From Streptomyces tuirus (lineage in GTDB: Bacteria; Actinomycetota; Actinomycetes; Streptomycetales; Streptomycetaceae), in contig JAGTPG010000002.1 in assembly GCA_018195615.1 (NCBI GenBank), positions 2,732,501-2,796,500 on the forward strand: 64,000 nucleotides of DNA, given 5' to 3'. The stretch's first letter is position 1; each line of letters begins with the position of its first letter. Below the pieces are notes generated by a model that ran no database searches, was not told where the DNA came from, and saw nothing but the letters and a program-made list of their open reading frames with translations. The position numbers and the translations under genes are program-made. Below, piece by piece: positions 8,913-20,344 of this stretch.

Positions 8913-11900
8913 CGCGGGTCGTGCGGGAGGAACTGACCGCCGTACTCGGCGGCCCGGTCGACGTGGACGTGCCGTTCTACGAACTCGGCCTGACGTCCGT
9001 CCTGTTGGTGCGGCTGCGGAACCGGCTGTCGGAACGTCTCCGGACGCCGATCGCCCAGACGGCCTTCTTCGAGCACCCGACGGTCAGGGCGCTCGCCGCC
9101 CACCTCGCCGAACGGCCCACGGCGCCGGCCGCCCCGGAGAGGGAGCATGAAGGCGGCTCCCCCGACCGCCGCGTCGCCGTCATCGGGCTGGCATTGCGCT
9201 TCCCCGGCGCGACCTCGGTGGAGGAGTTCTGGGCCAACCTGCGGGACGGCGTGGACAGCGTCAGGGTGTTCGGAGAGCAGGAGCTCGCGGCGGCGGGCCT
9301 CACCCCGGAGCAGCGCCGCGCGCCCGGCCTCGTGCCCGTCGCCGGAGTCCTCGACGGCGTCGAGGAGTTCGACCCGGACTTCTTCGGGATGAGCCCCAAG
9401 GAGGCCGGACTCACGCATCCCGCGCACCGGCTGTTCCTGGAGTGCTGCCACCAGGCCCTGGAGGACGGCGGCCACGCCGCGACCGCGCCCGGCGTCCGGG
9501 TCGGGGTGTTCGCCGGTTCGGGCATGAACCTCTACGACCACCAGCAGCCGTCCGCGACCGGGGCACCGTACGACCCGGCGGACCCGGCCGCCGGCATGCA
9601 GACCGCCATCGGGCAGGAGCCGGACTTCCTCGCCACGCGCGTCGCCTACCGGCTCGGCCTCACCGGTCCGGCGATCGGTGTGCAGACGGCCTGTTCCACG
9701 TCCCTGGTCGCGGTGCACCTCGCGGTCCAGGCGCTGCTCACCGGGGAGGCGGACCTGGCCCTGGCGGGCGCCGCGGCCGTGCACCTGCCCCAGGAGACCG
9801 GCTATCACAGCCACCCCGGATCGATCCTCTCCTCCACCGGACGCTGCCGCGCCTTCGACGCGGAGGCCGACGGCACCGTCGGCGGCAACGGCGTGGCCGC
9901 CGTCCTGCTGAAGCGCCTGGACCGGGCACTGGCCGACGGCGACACCGTGCACGCGGTGATCCTGGGTTCGGCCGTCAACAACGACGGCGCCGCCAAGGTC
10001 GGCTTCAGCGCGCCCGGTGTCGAGGGCCAGCTGGACGTCGTACGCCAGGCGCTGCGCCGGGCGGAGGTACCCCCGGAGACGATCTCGTACGTGGAGGCGC
10101 ACGGTACGGGTACGCGGCTCGGGGATCCGGTGGAGCTCACGGCGTTGGCACGGGCGCTGGGCGAGGGACGCGGCGGATCGTGTGCGGTGGGCTCGGTGAA
10201 GCCGAACATCGGGCATCTCGACAGCTGTGCGGGAATGGCGGGGCTCATCAAGACGGTCCTCATGCTGCGCAACCGCACGCTGGTGCCGACGCCGCATCTG
10301 ACCAGCCCGAATCCCGAGCTTCCGCTGTCCGACGGCCGGTTGACGCTCGCCACCGAACTGCGACCGTGGCAGGTGCCGGTCGGCGTGCCGCGCCGGGCCG
10401 GGGTCAGCGCGCTCGGTGTCGGCGGCACCAACGCGCACGTGGTGCTTCAGGAGGCGCCGCCCGCAACCCCCCGTTCCGTGCCCGACGTGCCGGTGCTCGT
10501 CCCCGTGTCGGCTCGTGACACCGAAGCCCTGGACGAGCTGAGGGCCGAACTCCGGGGCCGGCTGCGGGCCTCGCCGGACCTCCCGGCCGTCGACGTGGCC
10601 GCCACGCTGGCCCTAGGCCGTCCGCACCACGCGGCACGCACCGCGGTGGTCGGCCGTACGGCAGGCGAACTCGCCCGCGCGCTGGAGGAGGACCGCCACG
10701 AGGACCACGAGGAGGACCGCCACCAGGAACCCGTCCCCCTCGGCCCGGTCGCCTTCGCGTTCGCGGGGCAGGGCAGTGCCCAGCGTGGCATGGCGAACGG
10801 CGTCCACGCCGCACACCCGGCGGCGCGGGCCACGCTCGACCGGTGCGCGGAGCTCTACGCGGCGGAGTTCGGCGGCAGCAGCCTGCTCACCCCGCTGCTC
10901 ACCACCACCGATGCCTCCGCGGAGGACGAGACCTGGCCGACCGGGACCGCGCAGGCCGCCCTCTTCGCCCATCAGGCGGCGCTGGCGGACGCATGGCGGG
11001 CGGCCGGGATACGCCCCGGGCTGCTGCTCGGCCACAGCGTCGGCGAGTACGCGGCCCTGTACACGGCCGGTGCCCTCACCCTGGAGGACGGGCTGCGGCT
11101 CACCGCCTGGCGCGGACGCCTGATGCGGGACCGCTGTCCGGCCGGGGGCATGCTCGCCGTCCGGGCGGACCGGGCAACGGCGAGGCGCGTCGCGCTGGCC
11201 GCCGGCGCGGAGCTCGCCGCGGTCAACGGCCCGCGCGCCCAGGTGCTCTCGGGTCCTCCCCAGGCCTTGAAGGAGGCCGCGCGGCTGCTCGACCAGGAGG
11301 GTCTGCGGTGGCGTGCGCTGCCGGTCGACCGGGCGTTCCACTCCGCGGAGATCGACAGCGTGCTGGACGAGTTCCGCACCCGTGCGCGCGAGGTGACGTA
11401 CCGACCGCTGCACACCCCGCTGGTGACGACGGCCGACGGTGAGCTGCGCCGGGCGGGCTGGACGGTCGACGTGGAGTACCTCTGCCGTCAGGCCCGGCGG
11501 CCGGTCCGCTTCGACCTCGCCATGGACACCGCCGTCGAGCAGGGCTGCGTGGACTTCGTGGAGATCGGCGCGGGGCGGACCCTCACCGGCCTCGGCCGGC
11601 ACTGCGTACCCGGCAGCCGCTGGCTGAGCGGCCAGGGCGACGGGGGCGGGGCCGCCGAGCAGGCGCGGGGGTTCCTCACGGCGCTCGGCTCGCTGTACCG
11701 CGGGGGCGCGGACCTGGACTGGCCCTCGCTCAGCGGCGACGGGGGCCGGGTGTCGCTCCCGGGCATCCGTTGCGGCGGCGTACGGTGCCGTACCGGGTCG
11801 AGGTGCCGGTCGCCGCTCCCGCTGAGCGGCCGGAGCCGTCCGGTGAGGTCGTCGAGGTCATCCGGCGGCTGACAGCGGACAAGCTCGGGCGCCCGGTCAC

Positions 11901-14900
11901 GGACGTCACACCGGACAGCTCGTTCTTCGAACTGGGCGCCGACTCGCTCTCCCTGATGAGCATGACGACCGAGCTGGAGCAGCGGTACGGCGTCCGTGTC
12001 CCGGTCCGGGAGGTGTTCGACTCCGCCGACACGCCGCGGAGGCTGGCGGAACGGGTGGGACGGCTGCGCGGGGACGTGCCGGTGGCCCAGGAACCACTGG
12101 TCGAGCGGCCTGCGGTGCCTACCGCTCCGCCGGAGGCACCGGAAGGGCTGCACGCCTTGTTCGGTCAGCAGCTACGGCTGGCGGAGCAACTCGTCGACCA
12201 GGTGGGCGACATGATCTCCCGCCAGTTGGACGTACTCGCGGCGGCCGGCACGACGGATGGCACCACGACGGCGCCGCCGCCCGCGCCCCCCGTCGTGAAG
12301 CCCACCCCCACCCCCATACCCATACCCATATCCATACCCACCCCCGGTCCGTCCACGGCGTCCGAGGGAAACGTCGACTTCAGCCTCTACTTCTTCGGCG
12401 ACTACCCCCAGGACACCGACCACGACAAATACGGCCTGATCATGGCCGCCGCCGACTACGCGGACCAGCACGGCTTCCACGCCCTGTGGTTCCCCGAGCG
12501 GCACTTCAACTCCTTCGGCGCGCTCTTCCCCAACCCCTCCGTGCTGGCCGCCGCCCTGGCCGCCCGGACCAGCAGGATCCGGCTGCACGCCGGTTCCGTG
12601 GTGCTGCCGTTGCATCATCCGGCCCGCGTGGCGGAGGAGTGGTCGGTCGTCGACAACATCTCCGGCGGCCGGACGGGCCTGTGCTTCGCGAGCGGCTGGC
12701 ACGCCACCGACTTCGCGCTCGCCCCGCAGCACTTCGGCCGGCACCGGGAGGTGATGTACGAGCACCTGGCGGCCGTACGGGACCTCTGGTCGGGCCGGCC
12801 GCTGAAGACGGCAGCGGGCGACGGCACCGAGGTCGAGATCCGCCTGCACCCGCGCCCCGTGCAGCAACGGCCGCCGATGTACGTGGCCGTCGTCGGGAAC
12901 CCGGACAGTTACCGCCGGGCGGCGGCCGAGGACCTCGGCGTGGTCACCAACCTGATGACGCAGACGGTGGAGCAACTGGCCGAGAACATCGCCCTGTACC
13001 GGCGCTGCCGCGCCGAGCACGGCCTCGACCCGGCGGCCGGGCGGGTCGTGGTGCTCGTCCACACCTACCTGGAGGACGACGCGGAGCGGGCACGGGCCGA
13101 GGCGTACCGGCCGTTCCTGTCGTATCTGCGCTCCTCGCTCTCCCTCTTCGACCAGGTCACCAACAGTCTCGGCTTCCAGGTGGACCTGGAGAACACGCCC
13201 GAGGAGGACGTGGAGTTCCTCCTGGGCCGCGCTTACGAGCGCTACTGCGACTCCCGCGCGCTGATCGGCGACGAGCACACGGCCGCCGAGACCGTAGGAC
13301 GCCTGCTGGCCGCCGGGGCGGACGAGATCGCCTGCTTCGTGGACTTCGGCGTGCCGAAGGAGAAGGTGCTGGCGGCGCTGCCGCTCCTGGACCGGGTTCG
13401 CGGGGCGACTCCCGGCAAGAAGGCTCCGGCACCGCCCGAACCGCGCCGGGCACCCCTCACCCCCGCCCAGCGCCGCATCTGGTTCCTGGAGCAACTGCAC
13501 CCGGGCACCGCCATGTACCACGAGCCGAAGGCGATCCGCCTGGAAGGGCCCCTGGACGTCGACGCGCTGCGCTGGGCCCTGGGCCGGGTCACTGACCGGC
13601 ACCCTGCCCTGCGCACGGTCTTCGGCGACACGGCCGGCGTTCCCTACCAGGAGATCCACGACCGTATGCCGCTCGACTGCCCGTTGGAGGACCACACGGG
13701 CTCGGCGGAGGAGGATGCCCTGCGGTCGACGCTCGCGGCAGACCACGGACTCGACCTCGCCACGGGCCCCCTGGTCGCCGCCCGTCTGCTCCGCCTGGCT
13801 CCGGACCACCACCTGCTCTTCCTGCTGGCCCACCACATCGTCTTCGACTCCTCGTCCACGGCTGTGCTGGCGCGTGACCTGGCCGCGTACTACCGCGCGA
13901 GGCGGAGCGGTGGCTCCGAACCGCCACCTCTGCCCGGACTGCCGGCGGCCACCCCGCCGAACCCGGGGTCGCTCGACTTCTGGCGGCGGCACCTCGCCGA
14001 CGCACAGGACCTGGCACTGCCCACCGACCGCCCCCGCCCACCGGTCAGGTCGGGCGCGGGTGCGAGTCTGACGCACGCCTTGGACTCCCGCCTGACCGAA
14101 AACCTGCGGACCTTCGCCGCCGGACACCGCGCCACCCTTTTCATGACGCTGACCAGCGCGATCGGCGCGGTCCTCGGCCGGTTCGGCGGGCAGCAGGACG
14201 TGCTGATCGGCACGGCGGTGGCGTCCCGCCCCTCAGGCGCCGAGGACCACGTCGGTCTCTTCCTGGACACGGTCCCGCTACGCCTGGACCTCACCGGCGA
14301 CCCGGACTTCCCGACCCTGCTGCACCGGGTCCGCGAGAGCAGCACCTCGGCGTACGAACACAGCGACGTCCCCTTCGACGAACTGGTCGGCGCCCTGAAC
14401 CCACGTCGCGACCCGGGCCGCAATCCGCTGTTCCAGGTCATGGTGGAGTACGAGAACGAGGGCGAGGCGGAGTTCGACCCGCCCCTCCTGACGTCCACCC
14501 TGCTCGACGTCCCGAGCGACCGCGCCCCGTTCGACCTCAGCGTCTACCTCACGCACCACTCCGGCGGCATCCGGTTCATGGTCGAGTACGACACGGCCCT
14601 GTTCGACGAGGCCACCGTGCGCCGTTTCGTGGACTACGTGGAACAGGTGCTGCGCCGGGCGCTGGAATCACCGTCCGCGCCACTCGCGGATCTGACCGCC
14701 CTCACGACCGCCGACCGCACCGCGCTGGCCCGTCCGGAACACGCCGGGGACGGGACGGCCACCGGCACCCTGCACGACCTGTTCGAACAGCAGGCACGCC
14801 GCACCCCGGACGCCGTGGCGCTCCTCGGGGACGAAGGCCGAATGTCCTACGCGGAGTTGGACGCGGCGGCCAACCGCCTCGCCCACCTGCTCCGCACCCG

Positions 14901-17743
14901 GGGCGCGGAGCGGGGACAGCGCGTGGCGGTCCTGCTGCCACGCGGCCCGCGGCTGATCACGGCTCTGCTGGCGGTCCTCAAGACGGGAGCGGCATACGTC
15001 CCGCTGGACCCGTCCCTGCCCACCCCACGCCTGGCACTGCTCCTCGCCGACACGACGCCGGTCCTCCTCCTCACCTCCGAGGCCACTGCCCGCCCGGACC
15101 TCGAACTCCCCGTCCTGCTCGTGGAGTCGGTGGACGACACCCTCCCGTCGACCCCGCCGGCGGACGGCCCCGGCCCGGAGGACCCGGCCTACTGCATCCA
15201 CACCTCGGGCTCGACCGGCCGCCCGAAGGGCGTCGTCGTACCCCACCGGGGCCCCGCGAACCTGGTCCGGCACCACCTGAGCCGCCACCCCGCGCTCCGC
15301 ACCCTGCAGTGGACGTCACCGGCGTTCGACGTCAGCGTGCAGGAGATCTTCACGACGCTGGCCGCCGGCTCGGCGCTGGTCCTGGTCGACGACGCCGTAC
15401 GCCACGACCCCGCGGCACTGGCCGAGACGGTGCGCCGCCACGGGGTGCAGCGGATCTTCATGCCGTGCACCCCGCTGAAGTATCTGATGGAGACGGCCCC
15501 CGACCTCCCCTCCCTGCGCGAACTGTTCTCGGCGGGCGAGGCGCTCCACCTCACCCCGTCCTTCCGCCGTTTCCTCTCCACGCACCCGCACTGCACGCTC
15601 CACAACCAGTACGGCCCCACGGAGACCTCGATCATCGTCACGTCGCACCGCGTCGACCCGAACGGCGAGGAGTGGCCGCCGATCGGCACCCCGATCCCGG
15701 GGGCTCGCGTCCTGCTGCTGGACGGCAGGGGCCGGCAGGTTCCGGTCGGAGCGGTCGGCGAGATCCACGTGGCGGGGGTGCCGGTGGCGTGCGGCTACCA
15801 CAACCGGCCTGCTGAGACCGCCGCGGCGTTCGCCGACGACGGCACGGGCGGGCGGCTGTACCGCACGGGCGACCTGGGCCGCTGGCGCACGGACGGCACC
15901 CTGGAGTACCGGGGCAGGGCGGACGACCAGGTCAAGATCCGCGGCTACCGGGTCGAACCGGCCGAGGTCGAGGCGGCGTTGACGGCACTGCCGGCGGTCC
16001 GGGACGCCACGGTGCTCCCCCGCCGCGACCGTCACGGCGACACGGAACTGGTGGCGTACGTGGTCCTGGCCGAGCCCACCCCCTGGCCCTCCCTGCGCAC
16101 CGCACTCGCCACCGAACTCCCCGACCACCTGGTGCCGCGCCGCTGGGTGTCCGTGGACCGCCTCCCGGTGAACGCCTCAGGCAAACTCGACCGCACGGCG
16201 CTGCCGGAACCCGGCGAGGACACGGCCCAGGAGACCCCGCAGTCCGTCCCGGTCACGGCACTGGAGAAGACCCTGCACGATCTGTGGTGCGAGGAACTGG
16301 ACACCAGCCCTGTCCCGGTGACGGTGTCCTTCTTCGAACTGGGCGGCCACTCGCTGAGCGCGATACGCCTGCTGAACCGGATGAAGGAGGCGGCGGACAT
16401 CGACCTCACGATGGCGGACTTCTTCCTCAACCCGACCATCCGAGGCATCGCCACACGGGGTGACCGCGTCCTGGACACCGCCCCCATGCCATCCACTCTG
16501 CGCCGCCTGTGGCGCCGCCACCACGCACTCCCGGACCCGAGCGTCTACAACATCGCCCACCGCGTGGACCTGCACGGCGACTTGGACCCCGAGGCGCTGC
16601 ACGAGGCGCTTCGTGACCTGGTGTCCCGCCACCACGCACTCCGCATCCGCCCCGGCGCGCGGCACTTCGAAGTCCTGGCGAAGGTTCCGGTGTCACTGCC
16701 GATCACCGACTTCCGCTCCTCCCCGGGAGACGCGGAGGAGGCCGTGGACCGCTGGTGCCACACACAGGCCTCGGAGGCCTTCACACTGGACGAGCCGCCG
16801 CTGTTCCGCTTCAGCCTCGCCCGGGTGTCGGGGACCACTGGATCCTGGTGACGGTCTTCCACCACGCGGTGTGCGACGGCTGGTCTCTGGGTCTGATCCG
16901 TCGGGATCTGGAGACGCTGTACAACGCACGACGGACGGGCTTAAGTCCTCAACTACCTTTGCATATACAGCAATTCACCGACTTCGCCCGCTCGGAACAC
17001 GCCCTTCCGCACGGCCGAAGGCAAGCCCTGGAACGCTTCTGGCGCACGGAACTGGAGAACATCCCCCTACGCCCGCCGCTCCCCTACGACCACCCGCACC
17101 CCGGCAAGCTGTCCGGCCGCGGCGCACTCCACACTTGGACGATCGACGACGACACCCCCACTCGCCTGACCGACACGGCGACCCGCCTCGGCGCGACGCC
17201 CTACACGGTCCTGGCGGCCACGTTCGCCACCTGGCTGGCCGATCTGTGCGGCGAACAGAACGACATCGTCCTGGCAGCCTCCAGCGCGAACCGACTGCAA
17301 CGCGACCGCTCGGAGATCGTGGGCATCCTGGGCGACGCGGTACTGCTACGGGCCCGCCTGTCCGAAGCGAAAACCTTCCCCGACCTGGTGACCCGACTCA
17401 CCACCACCCTCTTCACATCCCTCGACCACCAGGAACTCCCCTGACGGACGTGGTGGCCCTGGTCTCACCGGACCTGAAGGACGCCCTGTTCCCCACGGTC
17501 CTGTTCACAGTGATCACCACAGAGCCCCCGGCCCTGAACCTCCAGGAGGTCTCCACCACCATCCACGCCCTTCCCGTCCAGGGCGTGGCCCGCAACGAGC
17601 TCTACGTCGTGATCACCCCCGAGGCCGACACGATCACGGTCACCTTCGAGTACTCGACGGACCTGTTCACCCAGGAGACGCTCGAGGCGTGGGCCGGGTC
17701 CTTCACCGAGGCACTGAGGTCGGCGGTGGATTCCGGGCCGTGA
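8909..17743 (+). CDS. Hybrid PKS-NRPS megasynthase: ACP-KS-AT-ACP-LLM-C-A-T-C (three frameshifts)
   Basis: This multimodular synthase of about 2,940 residues has, in order: ACP (Ser in FYELGLTSVLL); KS at about 9168-10440 (active Cys in TACSTSLVAVH, His in VEAHGTGT and NIGHLDS); AT at about 10740-11620 (GHSVGEY, and RAFHS of the malonyl-CoA type); ACP (FFELGADSLSLMS); luciferase-like flavin monooxygenase at about 12370-13410 (NVDFSLYFFGDY, FPERHFNSFG); C (HHIVFDS); A at about 14760-16210 (HTSGSTGRPKG, NQYGPTET); T (FFELGGHSLSA); and a last C (FHHAVCDGW). There is no thioesterase or reductase. Single missing bases at about 11763, 16832 and 17440 split the frame, and each repair restores a conserved motif (SLPGHPLRRR, ARVSGDHWILV, QELPLTDVV). 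The binding-pocket residues read roughly D-V-Q-F-F-A-Q-I-I, nearest to proline-type codes (inference). Confidence 0.88.
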
Positions 17744-17752
17744 GAAGTCATC

Positions 17753-18534
17753 TCAGAGCGCGTCGACCGCGCTCACCTTCCACCCGTCGCCCGTGCGGTC
17801 CATCGTCATCCGCACCCGGTTCAGGTCCACGCGGGACCCCGACACCTGGGTGCTCTCGGTGACCTGGTTGACGAAGAGCAGGACCACGACCTTGTCGGGG
17901 GAGGCCGAGACGACGGAGGCGGCCGGGGCGTCGCCGGAGCCGGGGGCGGCGACCGTCGCCTTCACGACGCCGCGGTACTTCTGGGCCGTCGGGGCGACCA
18001 CGGTCTTCGTGGTCTTGCCGTACTCGTCGCGGAAGTCGCCGGTCAGGTGGGCGCGGGCCCTGGAGAAGTCCTTGTCCAGGTGGCGGTGGTCGTACGACAG
18101 GACGATCGGCGCCGCTTTACGCGCCGCCGCGAGCGCCTCGGTCCGGGCCGTCTCCGTCAGGCGGCCGTCGCGGTACTGCCATCCCAGGGCGGCGAGCGCG
18201 ACCAGGGCGACGACGAGCAGGGCGGCCAGGACCAAGGTGAGCAGCCGCCGACGGCTGCCGGGGCCGGGCTCGGTCCGCTCCTCGGGCTCGTCCTCCTCGA
18301 ACGCCTCCGGCGACGGCTCCGGCGGGTCGTCCCAGCCGTCCTTCGGTGCCTCGATGAGGACGGTGCGTCCGGCGAGTGGCCGCTCGGCCCGGCGCGGGAC
18401 TCCTCGTCGCCGGCCGTCGTCGCGCCCGCCTCGCGGTGGCCCCGTTCCGCGCGCTTCGCCGCCGCGCGGGCGGCCGCCGTCATGGTGCGGCGGGTGCCGG
18501 GACCGGCGGCGCGGCCGGTGGTCGTCTTCGGCAT
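17753..18534 (-). CDS. Mce-associated membrane protein (one frameshift)
   Basis: This Mce-associated protein of about 260 residues is the last gene of the mce operon. It has an N-terminal Lys/Arg-rich cytoplasmic stretch, an acidic segment, one membrane helix (RRLLTLVLAALLVVALVALA), and an extracytoplasmic domain with the family pattern SYDHRHLDKDFSRA and FVNQVTE. Such proteins stabilise or assist Mce complexes. The ATG at 18534 follows GAGGAG. The frame breaks near 18389: one missing G (GGGG read as GGG) joins DEESRAG to AERPLAGRTVLIE. It lies 10 bases from the convergent end of the megasynthase gene. Confidence 0.8.
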
Positions 18535-18582
18535 GGTGGTACTCCTCGTCGGTGCTTGTCGGTCGGCGGATCGGCCCGTGAA

Positions 18583-19095
18583 TCAGCCCACGAACTCGAC
18601 GTCGGACGTCAGCCAGCGGCCGTCCTTGTGCACGAGGTCGAGCTGGAGCCGGTAGGTGCGCGCCTCCCCCTCGGGCAGTGCGGTGTTGGTCACCTTGCTG
18701 TCGGCGACCACCAGCACACGGGCCGAGTTCTCGTCGGAGCGGACGATGCCCGCCTCCAGGACCTGGCCCTCCGACACGGACTTGTTCTGGGCCACCAGCT
18801 TCGTCAACTGCTCCGTCTGCGCGGTGAACTGCTTCTTGAAGTCGCCGGTCGCGCCCGCCAGTACGTTCGCGCTGTCGCGGTCGTAGTGCCGGTAGTCGAG
18901 GGAGGTGAAGTTCAGCGCCGACTGGCGGGCCGCGGCCAGGACGTCCTGGCGCCGTTGGTCTGCCTCGCGCTGCTGGTAGTGGCCGAGGGCCAGCCAGAGG
19001 GACAGTGCTGTGGTGATGACGGTTGCCGCGACGAGTCCCGCCGTCATCACTCCTGGTGGCACCGGCTTCATGCCATGGGGCCGACGAGCAGCCAT
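18583..19095 (-). CDS. Mce-associated membrane protein
   Basis: This 170-residue protein has one N-terminal membrane helix (VMTAGLVAATVITTALSLWL) and an extracytoplasmic domain of the Mce-associated family (SLDYRHYDRDSANVLA, then LVVADSKVTNT). The ATG at 19095 is chosen because AAGGAG lies 8 bases upstream. An ATG at 19071 overlapping the mceF stop is an alternative that would remove 8 residues. It overlaps the end of mceF and is translated within the same mRNA. It is a paralogue of the next gene downstream in general architecture. Confidence 0.82.
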   Translation of the reverse strand: MAARRPHGMKPVPPGVMTAGLVAATVITTALSLWLALGHYQQREADQRRQDVLAAARQSALNFTSLDYRHYDRDSANVLAGATGDFKKQFTAQTEQLTKLVAQNKSVSEGQVLEAGIVRSDENSARVLVVADSKVTNTALPEGEARTYRLQLDLVHKDGRWLTSDVEFVG

Positions 19096-20344
19096 TGCCA
19101 CGACTCCTTTCCGAACGCGGCCTGCTGGCCGCCCGTCGAGCCGATCTCGACGTTCCTTCCGTCCGGGCCGGTGATGGTGCCGGTCTCCGGGTCGTACGGG
19201 GTGACGTACGTCGCCTGGTTCGCGCCGCCGTGGGAGGTCGACGCGCCCGGGGCGTTCTGCGCGCCCCGTACCGACGACTCGCTGCCGCGCGGGAGCGTGC
19301 AGCGAGCGCCGGTGTTCGCCTCCCGGGTGCTGGTGTCCGCCGGGTCGCGGCGTGCCGTGCCGTACCCCTGGGTGCAGGCCGGCGGGTCGTCGGCGTTCAG
19401 CACCAGGCCGAAGTGGGTGGTGCCGTCGCCCGGGACGACCGTGTAGCTGCCCGCGACCATCAGCGGGAAGGTGACCAGGGCCTGTTCCACGCCGGGGAGG
19501 CGGGCCAGCGTCACCTGGCCGCCGCTGATCAGGTTGGCCAGCAGGACCGACAGCTGCGGCCCGGTCGACTTCAGCAGCGAGTTCAGCTCCTGCGCCGCCG
19601 GCCGCGCGTTGCCGATCAGCTTGCGCAGGTCCCCGTCGCTGGCCTTCAACTGGGCCGAGAGCGCCGCCAGATCACGTGCGAACGACTTGATGGACGAGCC
19701 CTGGTCGGCCTGCGTCTTCAGGACCGTCCGGGAGTCCTCGATCAGGTCGATCGTCTCCGGCAGCGCCTCGGACGCCGACTCGACCAGGGTGTTGCCCGAG
19801 TCCACCAGACGGCCCAGGTTCGGTCCGGTGCCGGCGAACGCCTTGCCCAGCTCGTCGACCGTGACCCGCAGGTCGTCCTTGCCGACCGAGTTCACCAGGC
19901 GGTCCAGGCTGAGGACCATGTCCGTCGTCGGCAGCGGCACCCGCGTGCTCTCGCGCGGGATCGTGCTGCCGTCCAGCAGGTACGGGCCGTGGGAGGTGCG
20001 GGGCTGGAGGTCGACGTACTGTTCGCCCACCGCCGACCGGTTCGCCACGACGGCCAGCGTGTCCGCCGGGATGCGCGGCGCCCCGTCCTCGATGTCGAGG
20101 GCGACCGAGACGCCGTCCGAGCCGGTCAGGCGCAGTGCGCCGACCTTGCCCACCGGCACCCCGCGATACGTGACCTCGGCGCCGGGGAAGACGCCCCGGA
20201 GTCGGCGAAGTCGGCCCGCACGGTGTAGCCGCGGTCCAGGACCTCGTCCACCAAGCCCGTGTACTCGACGCCGACGTACGACACACCCACGGCGGTGAGG
20301 GTGGCGAAGGCGATCAGTTGCGCCTTGACCGTGCGGGTGATCAC
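19068..20344 (-). CDS. mceF: MceF-type MlaD-domain protein (one frameshift)
   Basis: This is the sixth Mce subunit, a periplasm-side MlaD-domain protein that would form part of the hexameric lipid tunnel. It starts with GTG at 20344, overlapping the mceE stop as GTGA. An N-terminal anchor (VKAQLIAFATLTAVGVSYVG) is followed by the MlaD domain (RGVPVGKVGALRLTG, NRSAVGEQYVDLQP) and then by long helical segments. A missing G at about 20194 separates DFADSG from VFPGAEVTYRG. The C-terminal 100 residues are less conserved and contain TGGQQAAFGKESW. The orthologue numbering is by position in the operon. Confidence 0.82.

Noticed and set aside
8306..10438. Long minus-strand open frame antisense to the ligase tail and KS region
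   Set aside because: It is an artefact of high-GC codon bias and the Pro-Ala repeat (giving AGAGAGVGAWAG sequence); the plus strand carries clear catalytic motifs.
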